Shown here: positions 52,475 through 60,835 of the stretch, in pieces
Layout: every line of letters begins with the position of its first letter
Position numbering within the stretch: the stretch's first letter is position 1
Source: Pontibacter russatus
GTDB taxonomy: Bacteria; Bacteroidota; Bacteroidia; Cytophagales; Hymenobacteraceae
Direction: 5' to 3'
NCBI RefSeq assembly: GCF_009931655.1
Contig: NZ_CP047984.1
Coordinates: 3,365,001-3,429,000 of the forward strand
DNA length: 64,000 nt
Position numbers and translations under genes: made by a program
Notes under the pieces: model-generated
Told to the model about the DNA's origin: nothing
Databases searched by the model: none
The model's input: the letters and a program-made list of their open reading frames with translations, nothing else

Positions 52475-55357
52475 ATGGTGGCCCTGACCCGATTGTTTTT
52501 TTTAATACTGCTCGCGGTAATCTTGCGTCCCGGCGCATATGGCGCAACCCCAGGCCCTGGCACTTCCGGGCCTGAGCGGAAGGCTGTGCAATACGATCGG
52601 GAGTATACCCTGAAAGCCACGATGCTCGGCTACTTCGACACCGACGGAAAACGCAACCCCACACTTCAGGCCCGGAAGGGGGAGACAGTGCGCATCCTGA
52701 TCGTGAATGGCGAACTCATGACGCACGACATCGTCCTTGAAAAGCTGGGCGTCAAGAGCGAGGTGCTGGTAGAGAAGGGAGATACGGCAAGCATCGTTTT
52801 CAAAGCGGTGGAGGACGATATATACTTCTGCTCCATTCCCGGCCACAGGGCCGCCGGTATGGAAGGCAAGTTCGATGTGGTGGAAGGCCCCATCAAAGAA
52901 GCGGTGACCATTGCCGGGGAAGTGCCTAAGAAAGGCGGAAAGGCATTGAATCTGAATTTTGAAAAAGGCACGCTCCAGGACTGGAAAGCAACCGGGGACG
53001 CTTTTGAAAACCCGGTCATATCCGGCGACCCCTCTCCGGTGCATGACAAGGATATGAACATCGGCTTCGGCGGGAAGTATTTCGTAAGCAGCGGCGGCAC
53101 CAAAAACTATAAAGGAACCGGCACGCTGACCTCAGTGCCTTTCAGAGTGACGCATCCGTTCGCTTCTTTTAAAGTTTCAGGCGGAGCCTTAAAAGACACC
53201 CGCGTGGAACTGGTGCGGGCAGGCAACGATGAGGTTTTCTTTGAGATATCCGGATCGGGGCGCGCCACGCTGCAGCCCGTTGTGGTTGATCTTACCCCGC
53301 TGCTGAACAAGGAAATCTATATCCGCCTTATCGACAACGAGACAGGCATCTCGCAGATACCCTATATAGGGGATGATAAATGGGCCCACATCAATTTTGA
53401 TGAATTCCTCTTTTACCCTTCCCGGCCGAACTTCCCCAACGAGCTCAAGCCAAGCGACATCATCATCCTGCCCCCCCTCGACCCGGTTATCCATTCAGGG
53501 CTTTCAGGGGCGGAGGCAGCGAAAAGCATGACCATGCAGGATGGGTTCACTGTGACGCTGGCCGCTGCGGAGCCGGATATAGTGCGTCCCATCAGTTTCA
53601 CAATCGACCCCCGCGGGAGGCTCTGGGTTGCCGAGGCCCACACCTATCCTGTTCGGGCACCCGAAGGACAGGGCAAGGACCGCATCCTCATATTTGAAGA
53701 CACGAACGGCGACGGCACGCTGGACAAGCGGAAGGTCTTTATGGAGGGACTGAACCTGATCAGCGCCATCGAAGTGGGCATGGGCGGCGTCTGGCTCGGC
53801 TCGGCACCGCACCTGTTATATATCCCTTTAGACGAGAAGAACGACAAACCGGCAGGCCCTCCGCAGATACTCCTGGACGGTTGGGGCCTGGACGACACAC
53901 ACGAAGTGCTGAACAGCTTCCGCTGGGGGCCCGACGGCTGGCTATATGGCACGCAGGGCGTCTTCACCCAATCGAACGTGGGCAAGCCCGGCGCACCGGA
54001 TTCGGAGCGGACAAGACTGAACGCGGGCGTGTGGCGCTACCATCCGACCACAAAAGAATTTGAGTTGTTTTCGGAAGGAACCAGCAACCCCTGGGGCGTT
54101 GACTTCAATGACTATGGCCATTCGTTCATCACCGTGTGCGTGATTCCCCATATGTTCCATGCCATCCAGGGGGCACGGTACCAGCGCCAGGCCGGGGAGC
54201 ACTTCAACCCCTACACCTATGACGACATCAAGCAGATAGGCGACCATGTGCATTGGGTGGGAGACAGGGGGCCACACGCCGGAAACTTCCGGTCTGATGC
54301 GAAGGGAGGCGGTCACGCGCATGCGGGGGCCATGGTATACCTCGGGAGTGAGAAATGGCCTGAACAGTACCGCAACAACATTTTCATGAACAACATCCAC
54401 GGCAGCCGGGTGAACGTGGATTTACTCGACCGGAACGGCTCCGGCTATATAGCCAGCCACGGGGACGATTTCCTGCTGACGAACGATACCTGGTCGCAGT
54501 GGCTGAACCTGCGCTATGACCCGAGCGGCTCCGTTTTCGCCATCGACTGGTACGACAAGAACCAGTGCCACAGCCCGAACCCGGATGTACACAACAAGAC
54601 GATGGGGCGTATATTCAAAATCAGCCACGAGACGGATGAATGGGTGCAGGTAGACCTCACGAAAGCATCTGACATGGACCTGGTGAATTACCAGCTCCAT
54701 AAAAACGAGTGGTATGTGCGAACCGCGCGGCTCCTGCTGCAGGAACGCGGGCCGAACAAGAGGGTACACAGAGCCCTGAAAAAGATACTGAACGAAAACC
54801 CTGACGTAACCCGGAAACTGCGCGCGCTCTGGGCGCTGCATGTCACGAAAGGGCTCAAGGAGAAGGACCTGCTCCAACTGCTGGATCACGAAAACGAGTA
54901 TATGAGAAGCTGGGCCATCCAGTTGATGGCAGAGGACAAAGAACTTTCGGATGCCGCACTGGCGCGTTTCGCGGATATGGCAAAAACAGACAACGCTGCG
55001 CTCGTGAGGCTGTACCTTGCTTCGGCCATCCAGCGGGTTGCGCCGGAGAAACGATGGGAGACCCTTGAAGCGCTGGTACAAAGGGCCGAAGACAAAGACG
55101 ACCACAACATGCCGCTGATGCTTTGGTATGCTTTTGAGCCAGTGGTGCCAACAGACGTGAACCGGGCGGTGGACCTGGCGCTGAAAGCAAAGGTGCCGCA
55201 TGTGCTGCCCTATACCATACAGCGCGTCGGCGCAATCGGCTCCCCGGAATCCGAGAAAGCTTTGCAGGGCCTGCAGCAGCGCCTGCAGAAAATGGGGCAA
55301 TCGCATGAGAACCATGAGCTGCAGGCACTGATTAAGGAGCAACTCGCCCGGAAATAA
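52475..55357 (+). CDS. Cupredoxin - beta-propeller (PVC-type) - HEAT repeat protein
   Basis: A 960-residue exported protein. Residues about 40-135 form a cupredoxin domain with His84 (in MTHD) and the C-x4-H-x4-M set Cys119/His124/Met129, a type 1 copper site. Residues about 155-330 form a jelly-roll module (LNFEKGTLQDWKATGDAF). Residues about 360-700 are a PVC-type membrane-bound dehydrogenase propeller (RPISFTIDPRGRLWVAEAHTYP, FRWGPDGWLYGTQGV, NPWGVDFNDYG). Residues about 730-950 are HEAT-like helices. I find no CxxCH, although most relatives have a cytochrome c domain. Probably a periplasmic or surface sugar oxidoreductase using copper for electron transfer. Confidence 0.8.
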   Translation: MVALTRLFFLILLAVILRPGAYGATPGPGTSGPERKAVQYDREYTLKATMLGYFDTDGKRNPTLQARKGETVRILIVNGELMTHDIVLEKLGVKSEVLVEKGDTASIVFKAVEDDIYFCSIPGHRAAGMEGKFDVVEGPIKEAVTIAGEVPKKGGKALNLNFEKGTLQDWKATGDAFENPVISGDPSPVHDKDMNIGFGGKYFVSSGGTKNYKGTGTLTSVPFRVTHPFASFKVSGGALKDTRVELVRAGNDEVFFEISGSGRATLQPVVVDLTPLLNKEIYIRLIDNETGISQIPYIGDDKWAHINFDEFLFYPSRPNFPNELKPSDIIILPPLDPVIHSGLSGAEAAKSMTMQDGFTVTLAAAEPDIVRPISFTIDPRGRLWVAEAHTYPVRAPEGQGKDRILIFEDTNGDGTLDKRKVFMEGLNLISAIEVGMGGVWLGSAPHLLYIPLDEKNDKPAGPPQILLDGWGLDDTHEVLNSFRWGPDGWLYGTQGVFTQSNVGKPGAPDSERTRLNAGVWRYHPTTKEFELFSEGTSNPWGVDFNDYGHSFITVCVIPHMFHAIQGARYQRQAGEHFNPYTYDDIKQIGDHVHWVGDRGPHAGNFRSDAKGGGHAHAGAMVYLGSEKWPEQYRNNIFMNNIHGSRVNVDLLDRNGSGYIASHGDDFLLTNDTWSQWLNLRYDPSGSVFAIDWYDKNQCHSPNPDVHNKTMGRIFKISHETDEWVQVDLTKASDMDLVNYQLHKNEWYVRTARLLLQERGPNKRVHRALKKILNENPDVTRKLRALWALHVTKGLKEKDLLQLLDHENEYMRSWAIQLMAEDKELSDAALARFADMAKTDNAALVRLYLASAIQRVAPEKRWETLEALVQRAEDKDDHNMPLMLWYAFEPVVPTDVNRAVDLALKAKVPHVLPYTIQRVGAIGSPESEKALQGLQQRLQKMGQSHENHELQALIKEQLARK

Positions 55358-55698
55358 GCCATATACTCCTTTTGCGCAGGATTTGCTTTGGCCCGGCGGC
55401 TGCACGCTGAGGTAATTGCCAGGAAAGCCCCTGAATTTTTCAGGGGCTTTTCTATGCCCCGATGCGTTGCTCGCAGCCATATATAGAAGGGCAGCGGCAG
55501 TGAGTGAAAATCTGCTACCCCGGCAGCAAGCCTGTCCGGTGGCCGGTACAACGCTCCCGGCTAATTTTTTAAACTGAATAAAATGGCCTCTGAAATATAA
55601 ATGTTAATTTAACACATCATAAGAAGGGATAGAGGTTCTCTGCGCCTTTACGTATTATTCCGATATATAACTGCTTCATACACTAGCATCAGTTAAAA
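55358..55698. other. Gap between the cupredoxin gene and the LacI-type regulator
   Basis: No gene. It contains a terminator at 55424-55452 and, 85 bases before the regulator start, the odd-length palindrome TGTTAATTTAACA (55602-55614), a candidate autoregulatory operator. Confidence 0.5.
55424..55452. terminator. Rho-independent terminator after the cupredoxin gene
   Basis: AAAGCCCCTGAA, a TTT loop, TTCAGGGGCTTTT. It lies 66 bases after the stop and has an A-rich left arm, so it may work in both directions. Confidence 0.85.
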
Positions 55699-56766
55699 GT
55701 GAGCAAACCCACCGCCAGAATAAAGGACATCGCCGAGAAGGCAAACGTATCGACCGGAACCGTGGACCGCGTGCTGCATGACCGGGGAAGAGTGGCCGAC
55801 GACGTGCGCCAGCGGGTGCTGAAGATAGCCCGCGAACTGGACTATAAGCCAAACCTCCTGGCCCGCGCTCTGGTCAGCAACAAGACCTACCTCATCGCCG
55901 CCCTCATGCCCGACCCCACCGTTGCCATCTACTGGCAGGCGCCCCTGGACGGCATCAGCAAGGCCGAGGAGGAGTTGGGGCAATATGGCCTGCACGTGAC
56001 GCAGTTTATCTTTGACCCCTACGATGCCGAATCCTTCTCCAGGGCAGCGGACAAGGTAGCCGCCAGCACCTTCGACGGCCTGCTGATCGCACCCATCTTT
56101 TACCGGCAGTCGCTGGCTTACTTCAACAAATGGAAGCGGCAGGGCATCCCTTTTGTGCTCATCAACACGCACATCCCCGATTACGAGCCGCTGATGTATA
56201 TCGGGCAGGACTCTTACCAGAGCGGGCTGTTGGCGGGCAAACTATTGCATTACGGCTGCAGGGGGAAAGCCACTTTTGTGGTTGCCCACATTGAGGAGGA
56301 TGTGCAGAACTCGTCCCACCTGATTCATAAGGAGCAGGGCTTTAAAGATTATTTCTCGCAGCACAACCTGCCGGAGACGCACCGTGTGCTGCCGGTGGAC
56401 CTGCAAGGCACTGCCCGGTACACCATTGCGCAGCAACTGGATAAGCTGTTCGAAGAGGCGGCTAATGTAAAGGGGGTGTTTGTAACTACCTCCAGGGTAA
56501 ATGTCATTGCGGAGTACCTGCAGCAGAAAAGGATGGAGCACATCAGCCTGGTGGGCTATGACCTGCTGGGCAGGAACGTTCATTACCTGGAAACCGGCGT
56601 CATAGATTTCCTGATCAACCAGAACCCGAAGGGGCAGGGGTACTGGGGCATACACGGCCTCGCGGATCACCTGATTTTCCGGAAGAAGAACAGCCCGATC
56701 AAATATTTGCCGCTGGACATCATCACAAAAGAAAACCTGCAGTACTACACCGGGGCTGACAGCTGA
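55699..56766 (+). CDS. LacI-family transcriptional regulator
   Basis: A 355-residue regulator starting at a GTG. The helix-turn-helix (RIKDIAEKANVSTGTVDRVLHDRGRVADDVRQRV) differs from classical LacI in having GTVDRVLH rather than TVSRVLN, and the YKPNLLARAL hinge follows. The effector domain is of the periplasmic-binding-protein type (DPYDAESFSRAADKVAASTFDGLLIAP, FVLINTHIPDYEPLMYIGQDSYQSGLLAGKLL). It probably senses a sugar released by the neighbouring glycosidases. It is convergent with the GH109 gene across a 22-bp-stem terminator. Confidence 0.9.
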   Translation: MSKPTARIKDIAEKANVSTGTVDRVLHDRGRVADDVRQRVLKIARELDYKPNLLARALVSNKTYLIAALMPDPTVAIYWQAPLDGISKAEEELGQYGLHVTQFIFDPYDAESFSRAADKVAASTFDGLLIAPIFYRQSLAYFNKWKRQGIPFVLINTHIPDYEPLMYIGQDSYQSGLLAGKLLHYGCRGKATFVVAHIEEDVQNSSHLIHKEQGFKDYFSQHNLPETHRVLPVDLQGTARYTIAQQLDKLFEEAANVKGVFVTTSRVNVIAEYLQQKRMEHISLVGYDLLGRNVHYLETGVIDFLINQNPKGQGYWGIHGLADHLIFRKKNSPIKYLPLDIITKENLQYYTGADS

Positions 56767-56793
56767 TCTCGGCTACTGTTTGTGTTTATATAC

Positions 56794-56840
56794 AGGCGAA
56801 GCGGCCCTGCTGTATTGTATACAGCAGGGCCGCTTCGCCT
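56794..56840. terminator. Bidirectional terminator with a perfect 22-bp stem
   Basis: The arm at 56794-56815 (beginning AGGCGAAGCGG) and its exact complement at 56819-56840 surround a 3-base loop, between the convergent regulator and GH109 genes. The stem is unusually long and perfect, and flanking TATATA strings replace a normal T-run. Confidence 0.7.
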
Positions 56841-56859
56841 ATATATGTATAATGGCCTG

Positions 56860-58299
56860 CTATTGCACGATCACGTTGGTGGTGCCGCCTCCGGCCAGCG
56901 AGAGGCTGACAGGGGCGTTGGTTTGCCAGGCGCCGGCCGTGAAGTCGGGCACGTCGATGGAGTTGGAGCGGTTGGCCACCGACCACTCGCTCAGCAGGCC
57001 CACGGCTGTCCAGGAGGCCGCATCGTACACGTCCTGGTCAAGCGGCAGGCCGTTGCGCAGGCAGTCAATCAGGCGCCAGTCCATCATGAAGTCCATGCCG
57101 CCGTGGCCGCCGATCTTTTTGGCCATCTCACCTATTTTCTGCACAATCTCCGGCGTGTACTGCTCCTCCAGGGCCTTCACCTCCTGCTCCGAAAGCCAGC
57201 CTTCGTGGCCTTTCGATAGCTTCTGCTCGGGCCACTTGCGGGCCATGCCCTTCGTGCCGCTCACCAGGTGGATGCGGGAGTAGGGGCGGGGGGAGGTGAC
57301 ATCGTGCTGGATCATCATCGTCCTGCCTTTCTTGGTGCGGATGGAGGTGGTGTTCATGTTGCCCCGGTAGGTGTCCTGCTCGAACTTGTCGTAAAACGGA
57401 TCGGACGCTGCCCGCTTCTTCGCCTCCTCAAACATCTGGAAGTCATCGCTCTGCACCGCCGTCAGATAGTCCATCACGTCGCCGCGGTTGATGTTCATGA
57501 TCTGGCAGATGGGGCCGAGGCCGTGGGTGGGGTACAGGTTGCCGTTGCGGGTCAGGTTCTCCTTCAGGCGCCACATGTCCTGGTAGCCTTCCTTGGAGAA
57601 GTTCAGGTCCACCAACTGGTGGATATAAGCGCCCTCGCCGTGGATGATCTCCCCGAAATAGCCCTGGCGGGCCATGTTCAGCGTCAAGATCTCGAAGAAG
57701 TCGTAGCAGCAGTTCTCCAGCATCATGCAGTGCTTGCGGGTGCGCTCCGAGGTCTCCACCAACTGCCAGCACTCTTCCATGGTCACGGCCGCGGGCACCT
57801 CCGTGGCGGCGTGCTTGTCGTGCTCCATGGCGTACACGGCGATGGGGGTGTGCAGGTGCCAGGGCGTGGTGATATAGATAAGGTCGATGTCTGTCCGGAG
57901 GCACATCTCTTTCCAGGAGTCCTCGCGGCCCGAGTACAGCGTGGGGTTATGGGCGGTGCCCGCCTCCTGCAGCTTTTTCTTCATGGCTTCCGCCCGCTCC
58001 GGTATCAGGTCGCAGAGCGCCATGATCTCCACGCCCTCGATGCGGCTCATGCGGTTTACGGCACCCGGCCCCCGCATGCCCAGGCCCACAAACCCGATGC
58101 GGACCTTGTCGAGTTTGGGCGCGCGGTAGCCGCTCATGTTGAAGCGCTGCGTGTGCTTGCGCTTCGCCTGCTGCTCGATGGCGGCCAGGTTTGACTGCTG
58201 CTGCTCCGCTGTGGCGCAGCCTCCCAGCAGGCCGGAGCCGGCTATGCCCAGGCCCGCCAGGCCCGAAAGCTTCAAAAATTCTCTGCGGTTGTTGTTCAT
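56860..58299 (-). CDS. GH109-type Gfo/Idh/MocA protein (alpha-N-acetylgalactosaminidase-like)
   Basis: A 479-residue protein. The Tat-type signal NRREFLKLSG is followed by a lipobox LLGGC (Cys28), so it is probably exported folded and lipidated. RIGFVGLGMRGPGAVNRM (GLGMRG, 72-77) binds NAD; CDLIPERAE, WHLHTPIAVYAMEHDKHAATEVPAA, MLENCCYDFFEI, YPTHGLGPICQIMNINRGD and GGMDFMMDWRL are hallmarks of GH109. These enzymes cleave alpha-GalNAc by an NAD-dependent oxidation-elimination mechanism. The neighbouring sialidase and hexosaminidase support a mucin- or glycoprotein-directed role. Substrate inferred. Confidence 0.88.
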   Translation of the reverse strand: MNNNRREFLKLSGLAGLGIAGSGLLGGCATAEQQQSNLAAIEQQAKRKHTQRFNMSGYRAPKLDKVRIGFVGLGMRGPGAVNRMSRIEGVEIMALCDLIPERAEAMKKKLQEAGTAHNPTLYSGREDSWKEMCLRTDIDLIYITTPWHLHTPIAVYAMEHDKHAATEVPAAVTMEECWQLVETSERTRKHCMMLENCCYDFFEILTLNMARQGYFGEIIHGEGAYIHQLVDLNFSKEGYQDMWRLKENLTRNGNLYPTHGLGPICQIMNINRGDVMDYLTAVQSDDFQMFEEAKKRAASDPFYDKFEQDTYRGNMNTTSIRTKKGRTMMIQHDVTSPRPYSRIHLVSGTKGMARKWPEQKLSKGHEGWLSEQEVKALEEQYTPEIVQKIGEMAKKIGGHGGMDFMMDWRLIDCLRNGLPLDQDVYDAASWTAVGLLSEWSVANRSNSIDVPDFTAGAWQTNAPVSLSLAGGGTTNVIVQ

Positions 58300-58310
58300 G
58301 GTTTGCGCTG

Positions 58311-58320
58311 TTAACGTTAT
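58311..58320. promoter_or_regulatory. LacI-type operator candidate upstream of the GH109 gene
   Basis: TTAACGTTAT contains the perfect palindrome TAACGTTA (58312-58319) with the central CG usual for LacI-family operators, 13-20 bases before the GH109 ATG. Related half-sites (ACGTTA) occur near 60580 and 62389 upstream of the sialidase and the GH20 fusion. Confidence 0.35.
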
Positions 58321-58404
58321 ATATGCCGTGACTGTATCAGATCATCATACCGGAGGAATCCGCCCCTTAAAAACGCGGGCCTTGCCTGGTCCGGGCACTC
58401 TTTA

Positions 58405-59055
58405 CTACAGAAACCTCAACTCTCCGAAAAATGCAGGCAAGTGGAAATCGGGCTGTGGCGCCTGAATGCGGTTCCACGCCAGGAAGTGCGGCTCCGGCAG
58501 GTCATCGCCGCACTTGTAGAAGTTTGCCCTGGCCATGGTACCCTGGAAGTCCTGGAGCCGGTGCTCGGTAAAAACTTCTGCGGGTATGGCCAGCGTAAGC
58601 TGCCAGGCCGCGCGTTTGGTACCGGCATCAACTTCCCCCATGGTGCCCCAGCGCCTGATTTGCGAAACTGCTTGCTCCGGCAACAGCCTGCGGTCGTGCC
58701 GGTCCGGGCCGAAGCCCGCCAGACAGGTGCCCAGGCGGTTGAACTCCAGGTTGTAATAGGCCTGCGCTCCGTCGAAAGCCACGAAAAACTCTACGCAGCT
58801 GTCTTTATATACCGGGTCGTTGGTGTTCAGGTACGTGGCCCGCACCGTGCGCTCCTGCACATAGTACTTGAGAAAGATACAATCCCCGTTATAACCGATC
58901 GCAAAACCAACCGTTGGCTTCTCCTGCGCGTCCGGCCACGGTTCCTCGGCCATTTCGTGCCTGGGAAGCGCGTCCAGCGCCTCCGCAACGAGCCGAAGCG
59001 GGCTGTCTTTGTGCAGACGGGGCAACAAGGGGGCGTCTATCTTCTTCATATCCAT
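58405..59055 (-). CDS. CBM9-like / DOMON-fold carbohydrate-binding protein
   Basis: A 216-residue protein starting at the ATG at 59055, just after the stop of the upstream nucleotidyltransferase; a longer frame overlaps that gene and is not protein-like. VGFAIGYNGDCIFLKYYVQER, DPVYKDSCVEFFVAFDG, AYYNLEFNRLGTCLAGFG, AAWQLTLAIPAEVF and FYKCGDDLPEPHFLAWN match the CBM9-like domains of Bacteroidota. No signal peptide is visible, so it may be cytosolic, which is odd for a carbohydrate-binding module. It likely shares a transcript with the nucleotidyltransferase. Confidence 0.75.
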   Translation of the reverse strand: MDMKKIDAPLLPRLHKDSPLRLVAEALDALPRHEMAEEPWPDAQEKPTVGFAIGYNGDCIFLKYYVQERTVRATYLNTNDPVYKDSCVEFFVAFDGAQAYYNLEFNRLGTCLAGFGPDRHDRRLLPEQAVSQIRRWGTMGEVDAGTKRAAWQLTLAIPAEVFTEHRLQDFQGTMARANFYKCGDDLPEPHFLAWNRIQAPQPDFHLPAFFGELRFL

Positions 59056-59068
59056 GCCAGCAGGAATA

Positions 59069-59992
59069 TTACTGTGGAGAAAGTGCCTGCCAAAGATCTT
59101 CCGGGTATACGCCTGCGCGCACCTGTCGGAGGATACATTGCACGGCGGCGGCCTTATCTTCGGGGTAGGTGACCCCAAACCACTTCTCCGGCGTCTGCAG
59201 CACCTTTACGCGGGCCGTTCCGGACTTCACGAGCCCGTCCACGACGGCCGGCAGGTAAAACTCGGCCTTCAGGTTTGTGCCGTTCCCGGCAAGAAACTCC
59301 CGGAGCCCCTGCCCGAAGTGGGGGAACACGGAGGGTTTAAACGCCATCAGGTTCATCGACACGGTTTCACTCCCGCTCAGAAAGCCCGCCACGGCCCCCG
59401 GCTCCTGGTGTACGATGCCGCCCTCCGCGTGCAGGATGTGCGTCAGTTCCGTCACCGATTTCAGGTAGCCCTCCCTGTCTACTTCGCACAGCCCCCTGGA
59501 AACGGCGCCGTGCTCCGAAAGTGTGTTCTCCAGCCGGAAGCCGACAAGTCCGTGCTCGTTGTCGTCCGTGCTGTTGCGGAGGAAGTCGGCTACCAGTTCA
59601 AATGATTTGTACCCGTAAAAGTCGTCGCCGTTGATGACCGCGAAAGGTTCTTGTATGCTCGAGGCCGCCACCCACACCGCGTGCCCGGTGCCCCAGGGCT
59701 TCGTCCTGCCCTCCGGAACCTCGAAGCCGGCGGGCAGCATGTCCAGTTCCTGCGCTACATAGTCGATGGGCAGGGAGTCCGGGAACCTGCGCCGCATGGC
59801 CGCCCTGAACTCCTCCTCAATTGCCTTCCGGACAACGAACACCACCCTGCCGAAGCCCGCCCTGAGCGCATCATGCACAGAGTAATCGATGATCGTCTCG
59901 CCGTTCGGGCCGAAACCGTCCACCTGCTTCAGGCTGCCGTAGCGCGTCGCCATGCCGGCGGCTAGTACAAGTAATGTGGGTTTGCTGTGCAT
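59069..59992 (-). CDS. Sugar nucleotidyltransferase (NDP-sugar pyrophosphorylase-like)
   Basis: A 307-residue GT-A-type nucleotidyltransferase: LLVLAAGMATRYGSLKQVDGFG (nucleotide-binding loop), FVVRKAIEEEF, PWGTGHAVWVAAS, FAVINGDDFYG (metal-binding DD) and a C-terminal ETVSMNLMAFKP and EKWFGVTYPEDK. It should activate a sugar 1-phosphate with NTP. The close link to the CBM9-like gene, the GH109 gene and the sialidase suggests handling of a released hexosamine or hexose, but the substrate is unknown. Confidence 0.82.
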   Translation of the reverse strand: MHSKPTLLVLAAGMATRYGSLKQVDGFGPNGETIIDYSVHDALRAGFGRVVFVVRKAIEEEFRAAMRRRFPDSLPIDYVAQELDMLPAGFEVPEGRTKPWGTGHAVWVAASSIQEPFAVINGDDFYGYKSFELVADFLRNSTDDNEHGLVGFRLENTLSEHGAVSRGLCEVDREGYLKSVTELTHILHAEGGIVHQEPGAVAGFLSGSETVSMNLMAFKPSVFPHFGQGLREFLAGNGTNLKAEFYLPAVVDGLVKSGTARVKVLQTPEKWFGVTYPEDKAAAVQCILRQVRAGVYPEDLWQALSPQ

Positions 59993-60835
59993 GAAAGGCT
60001 GGTGAAGAACAATGCCTGCTACGGTTCTCTGGGTACAGCTATAAAGCGCATGCCGGAAGAGGCACGGCCAGATAGCCCTGCTTTGAAGGCGGCCCTCATG
60101 ATAACCCGGATCAGGACACCCTGATTAATGTTTGATAAAAATAAAAATTAGAAACAGAAAAACAAAGAATCTGCTGTAATGTTTACGTACACACCGCCCA
60201 TTCATATACCTGCTACCGTAAACGGAGGTAGGCGCATTATCTGGTTTGGAGGTGCTGCCGGGCGAAACATTTCTAAGCTTTACCGGAAACCGTCTACCCA
60301 AAGAATCCATATATAACAGGCTGCTTCCGCGTAGCAAGTAAAAGGTGCTGTTGCAGCGTGGGATTACTATATAAAATCAACCGCGGTATGATTAGATCTG
60401 GGCTCAGATCTGCTGCCCATCCCTCCGGCTTCACTACCATTAAGCCATATAGACTATAGCCAGGTTTGGTGCGCTCAGGCTGAAGCGGCCTCTTTCTTCT
60501 TTGATCCGGCTTTCTGAGAGTTATATATCAATGCGGTTGGCTGGCTACCAATCACTTGATTATGGATTAATCCTCAGGTTCACGTTATATTTGGAATAAG
60601 TTAGAAACTGTGTTAAAACGCATTTAAGAGCTATTTGAGGAATAGAGATTATAGCCATAAAGATCGTTTTCACCGCATTTAACCATTTTTACAAAATTAA
60701 ATTCTTCAGTTTTAATAGGTTTCAAAACAGTCTAAAGGATATGTTGCCAAGGTCTCAATACCTGATGCTTGCGGCCTTTTACCTGAAACACGATTACTTA
60801 TAGATAAATCAGGCATGACCCATAACTTTGTCACC
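59993..60835. other. Long non-coding gap between nucleotidyltransferase and sialidase genes
   Basis: About 840 bases between divergent genes; I see no credible gene. At 60584-60591 TATATTTG fits the -7 element, preceded by ACGTTA, about 245 bases before the sialidase start. From 60.6 kb the sequence is AT-rich. Confidence 0.5.

Noticed and set aside
60125-60337. 70-codon minus-strand ORF in the gap before the sialidase gene
   Set aside because: Low-complexity hydrophobic C-terminus, no conserved motif and no start context; probably chance.
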